Positions 60,997-64,000 of a stretch of 64,000 nt of DNA are shown here, piece by piece. Origin of the DNA: TMED14 sp038145075 (lineage in GTDB: Bacteria; Bacteroidota; Bacteroidia; Flavobacteriales; Schleiferiaceae); the NCBI GenBank assembly GCA_038145075.1, contig JAYQOY010000003.1, forward strand, positions 1 through 64,000. The letters are read 5' to 3'. A program made the position numbers and the translations under genes. The notes below the pieces were generated by a model. That model searched no databases, was not told the DNA's origin, and saw only the letters and a list, made by a program, of their open reading frames with translations. Numbering within the stretch: the stretch's first letter is position 1; the number at the start of each line of letters is the position of its first letter.

Positions 60997-62259
60997 TTAG
61001 TTTTCCGTGGTCCACAGCGCACGGTCCGCCTGAGGGTAGGCCCAGGGGGCGCCGTTGTTTTCCACATTGTTCATCATGGTGTTTAGCGAGGCAGGCGCAG
61101 CGGATTCTTCCATCACCAGGTACTGCCTCATTTGCTGGATGATGTCCAAGGGGTCGATGTTCAGGGGGCAGGCTTCCACACAGGCATTGCAGGTGGTACA
61201 GGCCCAAAGCTCTTCGCGGCTGATCCAATGGTCGAGCAGCGTGTTGCTGTTTTCAGGGGTTGTCAGGAGTTGTTCGACGCGGTCGCGGGTCGCCATCATG
61301 ATTTTCCGAGGCGATAGCAGTTTGCCCGTTTGGTTGGCCGGGCATTCGCTGGTGCAACGTCCACATTCGGTGCAGCTGTAGGCGTTGAGGACATTGACAA
61401 AGTGCAAGTCTTCGATGTCTTTGGCGCCAAAGCGGGCGGGAACTTCCGTAGAATCGGGCACATAGCTGGGGTCCAGCATGGCCTTGATTTCACGCGTAAC
61501 CGAAGTCATGGCGGGAATTCGGCCACGAGCGCTCAACTTGCTGTACCACGTATTCGGGAAGGCCAGAATGATGTGGAAGTGCTTGCTCTTGGGCAAATAG
61601 TTTAAAAAGGCCAAAATGCCAAGGAAGTGAAACCACCAAGCAGCCTCCATCCACAGGTGCAAGGCCTCTGGACTCAAGCCGGAAAATAGAGGGGCCAAAG
61701 CTTGTGCTACCACAAAGGGGGCATGCCCGTCCGGCATGGCTGCTTCCGCGGCATTCATAACCAAGAGGGCCGCCATCAGGACAATTTCCGTGTAGAGAAT
61801 GATGGCTGCGTCTTGTTGGGGCCATCCCGTCAAGTCGCTGTGCGTGAATCGGGCAATGCCGCCAAACCAGCGGCGAAGCAAGAATACCACGCAGGCCACA
61901 ATGACCAAAACTCCGAGGATTTCAAAGAAGTTGATGGCTGCGGTGTACAGGCCACCAAGAGGCGCTTGCAAGATGCGGTGCTGTCCGGTAAGGCCGTCTA
62001 AGAGGATTTCAAGGACCTCCAAGTTGATGAGTACAAACCCGACGTACACAATCAGGTGAAAGAAGGCGGCGAGGGGACGAGCGCCCATTTTGCCTTGCCC
62101 CAAGGCTACGCGGGCCATGGTTTTCCAACGCTCGGACCTTTGATCGTGCCGGTCGGTTTTACGCGCCAGGGCCAATCCTTTTCGCAAGCGCACCAGTTGT
62201 TTAGCAAAGAGGCCTGCGCCCGCTGCTAGTGCGAGTACGAATAGGAGTTGTCCGATCAT
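60997..62259 (-). CDS. Membrane 4Fe-4S protein (HdrC/NarI-like fusion)
   Basis: Protein of 420 aa. Five or six helices in the first 230 residues (NarI/HdrE-like, with His residues suitable for heme b), then two [4Fe-4S] motifs: CTECGRCTSECP near residue 294 and CTTCNACVEACP near residue 353. It likely passes electrons between the membrane quinone pool and a soluble Fe-S partner such as the CCG protein encoded two genes on. Starts 4 bp inside the MlaD-like gene's end. Confidence 0.85.
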   Translation of the reverse strand: MIGQLLFVLALAAGAGLFAKQLVRLRKGLALARKTDRHDQRSERWKTMARVALGQGKMGARPLAAFFHLIVYVGFVLINLEVLEILLDGLTGQHRILQAPLGGLYTAAINFFEILGVLVIVACVVFLLRRWFGGIARFTHSDLTGWPQQDAAIILYTEIVLMAALLVMNAAEAAMPDGHAPFVVAQALAPLFSGLSPEALHLWMEAAWWFHFLGILAFLNYLPKSKHFHIILAFPNTWYSKLSARGRIPAMTSVTREIKAMLDPSYVPDSTEVPARFGAKDIEDLHFVNVLNAYSCTECGRCTSECPANQTGKLLSPRKIMMATRDRVEQLLTTPENSNTLLDHWISREELWACTTCNACVEACPLNIDPLDIIQQMRQYLVMEESAAPASLNTMMNNVENNGAPWAYPQADRALWTTEN

Positions 62260-63230
62260 TCCGTTTTCTTGTCCTTGTTTTTGCCGCCAAAAATGGAAAT
62301 CTCTACGTAGCGACCAGGGTGTTCTTTGATGTCTTCTAGGAGCTTGTCCAACGATAGGATGGCGTGGTTGACTTCGTCGTAGAGGGAGTCATTGGCCACC
62401 AACTTGCCTAGGGTGCCTTCTCCCGCTTCAATGTTGGAGGTGATGGCATCCAAGCGTGTGGCGGTCTTGCTCAGGCTGCGCATGGCTTCGCCCGCATTGG
62501 CGCGCGCCAAAGTGTCTGAGATGTTGGCCAAATTGTTGAAGACGCGGTCCAACTCGTCGCGGTTCTCGTTCAGCATGCTCGTCAAGCGCTCCAGATTTTG
62601 CGTGGCCGAACCAAGTGCCTCGCGGTTCTCCGACATGTACAGGCTGAGCTCATCTGTTATCGTACCAAGATTACTGATGGAACGGTTCACGTTGTCAAAG
62701 GAGGTTCGGAACTCCTCCTGCATCTCACCGCCCAAGAAGCCTGTCAGGATATTTACGGTGGAATCCAAGCTGGCGAGCAATTTTTCTGCCTTCACCTTGA
62801 CGGGTAGAACTTCCTTGTTGATGGATTCGGACAAAGAAGCTTCAATGGCCGAACGAAGCGTGTCTCCCGACTCGATTAAAACGCTACCTTTTTCAAGAAT
62901 CAATGCGATCTCCTTGGCGCCCAACAAATCGGCTGAACGAATCTCTGCCAGACTGTTCGCCGTGATCGGATAGTCCGTCGTGATGTTCATTTTTACGACA
63001 ATCTTTCCACTGTTGTTGGGGTGGAAGTAGACGTCACTCACCTTGCCGACGGAAAATCCGTTTAGGGTCACACTTTGACTCTTGGTGATGCCCTCTGTGT
63101 TGTCGTAGACGGCATACACTTCTGTACCGTGTTCAAAGAGATCGGATCCCTTCAAAAAACTGATTCCCCAGTACAAAACGGCAGCGGCCAAAACCACTAC
63201 AACTCCGGCTTTAAATTCTCGTGAAAACAT
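62256..63230 (-). CDS. MlaD/MCE-family protein
   Basis: Protein of 324 aa. A membrane anchor (residues 5-25) precedes a single MCE domain (about 35-115: VYAVYDNTEGITKSQSVTLNGFSVGKVSDV), then a long coiled-coil region (LERLTSMLNENRDELDRVFNNLANIS). MCE proteins form rings or tunnels for lipid transport across the periplasm. Partner MlaE/MlaF genes are not in the window. It follows the amidase gene after 17 bp. Confidence 0.92.
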   Translation of the reverse strand: MFSREFKAGVVVVLAAAVLYWGISFLKGSDLFEHGTEVYAVYDNTEGITKSQSVTLNGFSVGKVSDVYFHPNNSGKIVVKMNITTDYPITANSLAEIRSADLLGAKEIALILEKGSVLIESGDTLRSAIEASLSESINKEVLPVKVKAEKLLASLDSTVNILTGFLGGEMQEEFRTSFDNVNRSISNLGTITDELSLYMSENREALGSATQNLERLTSMLNENRDELDRVFNNLANISDTLARANAGEAMRSLSKTATRLDAITSNIEAGEGTLGKLVANDSLYDEVNHAILSLDKLLEDIKEHPGRYVEISIFGGKNKDKKTE

Positions 63231-63247
63231 AGGGCTACAAGATACAA

Positions 63248-64000
63248 TTATTGGCGAAGGCGTTCAGCTTCTGCAGGTGAAATTCGGTCGTCGCCTTTGT
63301 AGGCTACGATAAAGGCATCCGCAAAGCCTTTTTTCTGCACGCCTCCAAGCGCTGCTTTGGCATCGTCGAGGGTCAAGTAGTGCCCTTGCAGGTAGCGGTA
63401 CAAGCGTCCATCGGGCTTGATCCAAACATCTTCAACCGCATTAAAGGGAGCTTCGGCAGGGGATTTTTTCAAGCCTGAAACCGAAAGTTGAATCGCAAAT
63501 ACGACCGTCGGTGCCGGAGGCGGGGCAGGGGCGACCACCTCTTGCGCTTGGCCTTCTGCGCTACCAGAGTTATTTGGTTGAGCAGGTGATAGGCCGCGCT
63601 CACGACGCGCTTTGTAGGCTCCAAACGAACGGGCAATCGCCGTGGACATAGCATCCTGACCTTCACTGCTGTTGAGGTAGTCCTCTTCGGCCGAGTTGGT
63701 GGTGAAACCCAGCTCAATCAGGACAGAGGGCATGGAACAACGGCTCGTGACGTACAGGGGTTGCTGGCGAACGCCTCGGTCTTTTCGGCCCACGTCGTTG
63801 CGGAAGGCATTCTGTATGGTCTGAGCAAATTCAATGCTCTGGGTCTGAAAGGCGTACTGGTAGAGCGTAAGGGCGATATAGCTCTCCGGCTTGCGCGGGT
63901 CAAATCCTTCGTACTTGTCTTGGTAGTTGTCCTCCATCAAAATGACCGAGTTCTCACGTAGCGCTACCTGGTTTTCATCGTCGTGGTTTTTTCCCATCAC
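63248..64000 (-). CDS. N-acetylmuramoyl-L-alanine amidase, C-terminal part (5' truncated)
   Basis: At least 250 aa; the N-terminus lies beyond the right edge, so the first codon shown is internal. Amidase_3 elements seen are QYAFQTQSIEFAQ, RGVRQQPLYVTSRCSMPSVLIELGFTTN (catalytic Glu in VLIELGF) and the following NSAEEDYL. A Pro/Ala linker (about residues 150-170 of the visible part) leads to a SPOR-like C-terminal domain (PDGRLYRYLQGHYLTLDDAKAAL). It cleaves peptide from glycan strands in the periplasm, with the SPOR-like part for septal targeting. Confidence 0.9.
   Translation of the reverse strand: MMGKNHDDENQVALRENSVILMEDNYQDKYEGFDPRKPESYIALTLYQYAFQTQSIEFAQTIQNAFRNDVGRKDRGVRQQPLYVTSRCSMPSVLIELGFTTNSAEEDYLNSSEGQDAMSTAIARSFGAYKARRERGLSPAQPNNSGSAEGQAQEVVAPAPPPAPTVVFAIQLSVSGLKKSPAEAPFNAVEDVWIKPDGRLYRYLQGHYLTLDDAKAALGGVQKKGFADAFIVAYKGDDRISPAEAERLRQ

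Overview
The window is a dense, GC-rich chromosomal segment from a member of the Bacteroidota, most likely a free-living aerobic Flavobacteriales-type bacterium. The evidence is of three kinds. Promoters carry the Bacteroidota -7 element TAnnTTTG, often just upstream of ATG, and purine-rich Shine-Dalgarno sites are weak or absent. Many encoded families are typical of the phylum (DUF3822, DUF4293, DUF4920, DUF5777, a type IX secretion-like C-terminus). Several neighbourhoods are ones I recall from flavobacteria (pyrR-pyrB-STAS next to rnz, rho next to DUF4293, amidase-MlaD-FeS). There are two runs of N (33643-34131 in aconitase and 49339-49513 in rho). No rRNA, tRNA, CRISPR array, insertion sequence or prophage was seen. 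The window is core-genome-like. No gene-free stretch exceeds 300 bp; the two longest (about 260-275 bp) are filled with short repeats.

Layout. 1-4857: an octamer tandem array, then a tightly coupled run radC - fused UDP-GlcNAc 2-epimerase/polysaccharide-deacetylase-like protein - GNAT/FemAB-like protein - LysR regulator. 4851-8691: SLC13 transporter, rdgB, rsmD, DUF3822 and a membrane-anchored protein. 8752-14321: RecD-like helicase, HAD phosphatase and the B12-dependent fused mutase IcmF. 14346-17249: lipoprotein, exonuclease III, a repeat-filled spacer, then rpsF-rpsR-rplI and a strong terminator. 17261-23801: O-antigen ligase/TPR protein, VIT1-type transporter, carotenoid protein, dnaX and isocitrate dehydrogenase. 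23802-24063: a second repeat spacer. 24064-31031: aldo/keto reductase, two GT2 glycosyltransferases, a sulfotransferase, Wzt/Wzm ABC export and a MacB-like permease, suggesting export of a possibly sulfated surface glycan. 31086-37443: a secreted protein, aconitase, an MFS carrier, and a heme-c lipoprotein/YceI/DUF5777 operon. 37467-46922: L-2-hydroxyglutarate oxidase, an aspartoacylase-like enzyme, purB, an HsdR-N nuclease-fold protein, plsC, an MbnP-like lipoprotein, an Mpl-like Mur ligase, an envelope protein, and the pyrimidine cluster. 46977-53217: rnz, rho, DUF4293, a phosphodiesterase, truA and an MsbA-like exporter. 53214-64000: a YceI lipoprotein with a palindrome-flanked promoter, an SDR epimerase, ilvE divergent from a DUF4920/heme-c/mnmD/NUDIX run, an HdrB/HdrC-like iron-sulfur pair, MlaD and a 5'-truncated amidase.

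Central carbon genes (icd, aconitase, lhgO, icmF) point to an aerobic TCA-based metabolism with odd- or branched-chain acyl-CoA handling. Envelope genes dominate the rest.

The most unusual signal is a family of intergenic arrays with a strict 8-bp period at three separate places (3-66, 15813-16035, 23810-24065). Different octamer words share the same spacing, a GGGC/GCCC hairpin unit recurs, and the arrays run into the stop codons of neighbouring genes. Other notable signals are a 32-bp inverted repeat holding two back-to-back promoters (57174-57205), paired TGTTTRAACA palindromes at the YceI promoter, and divergent genes whose start codons overlap or nearly touch.
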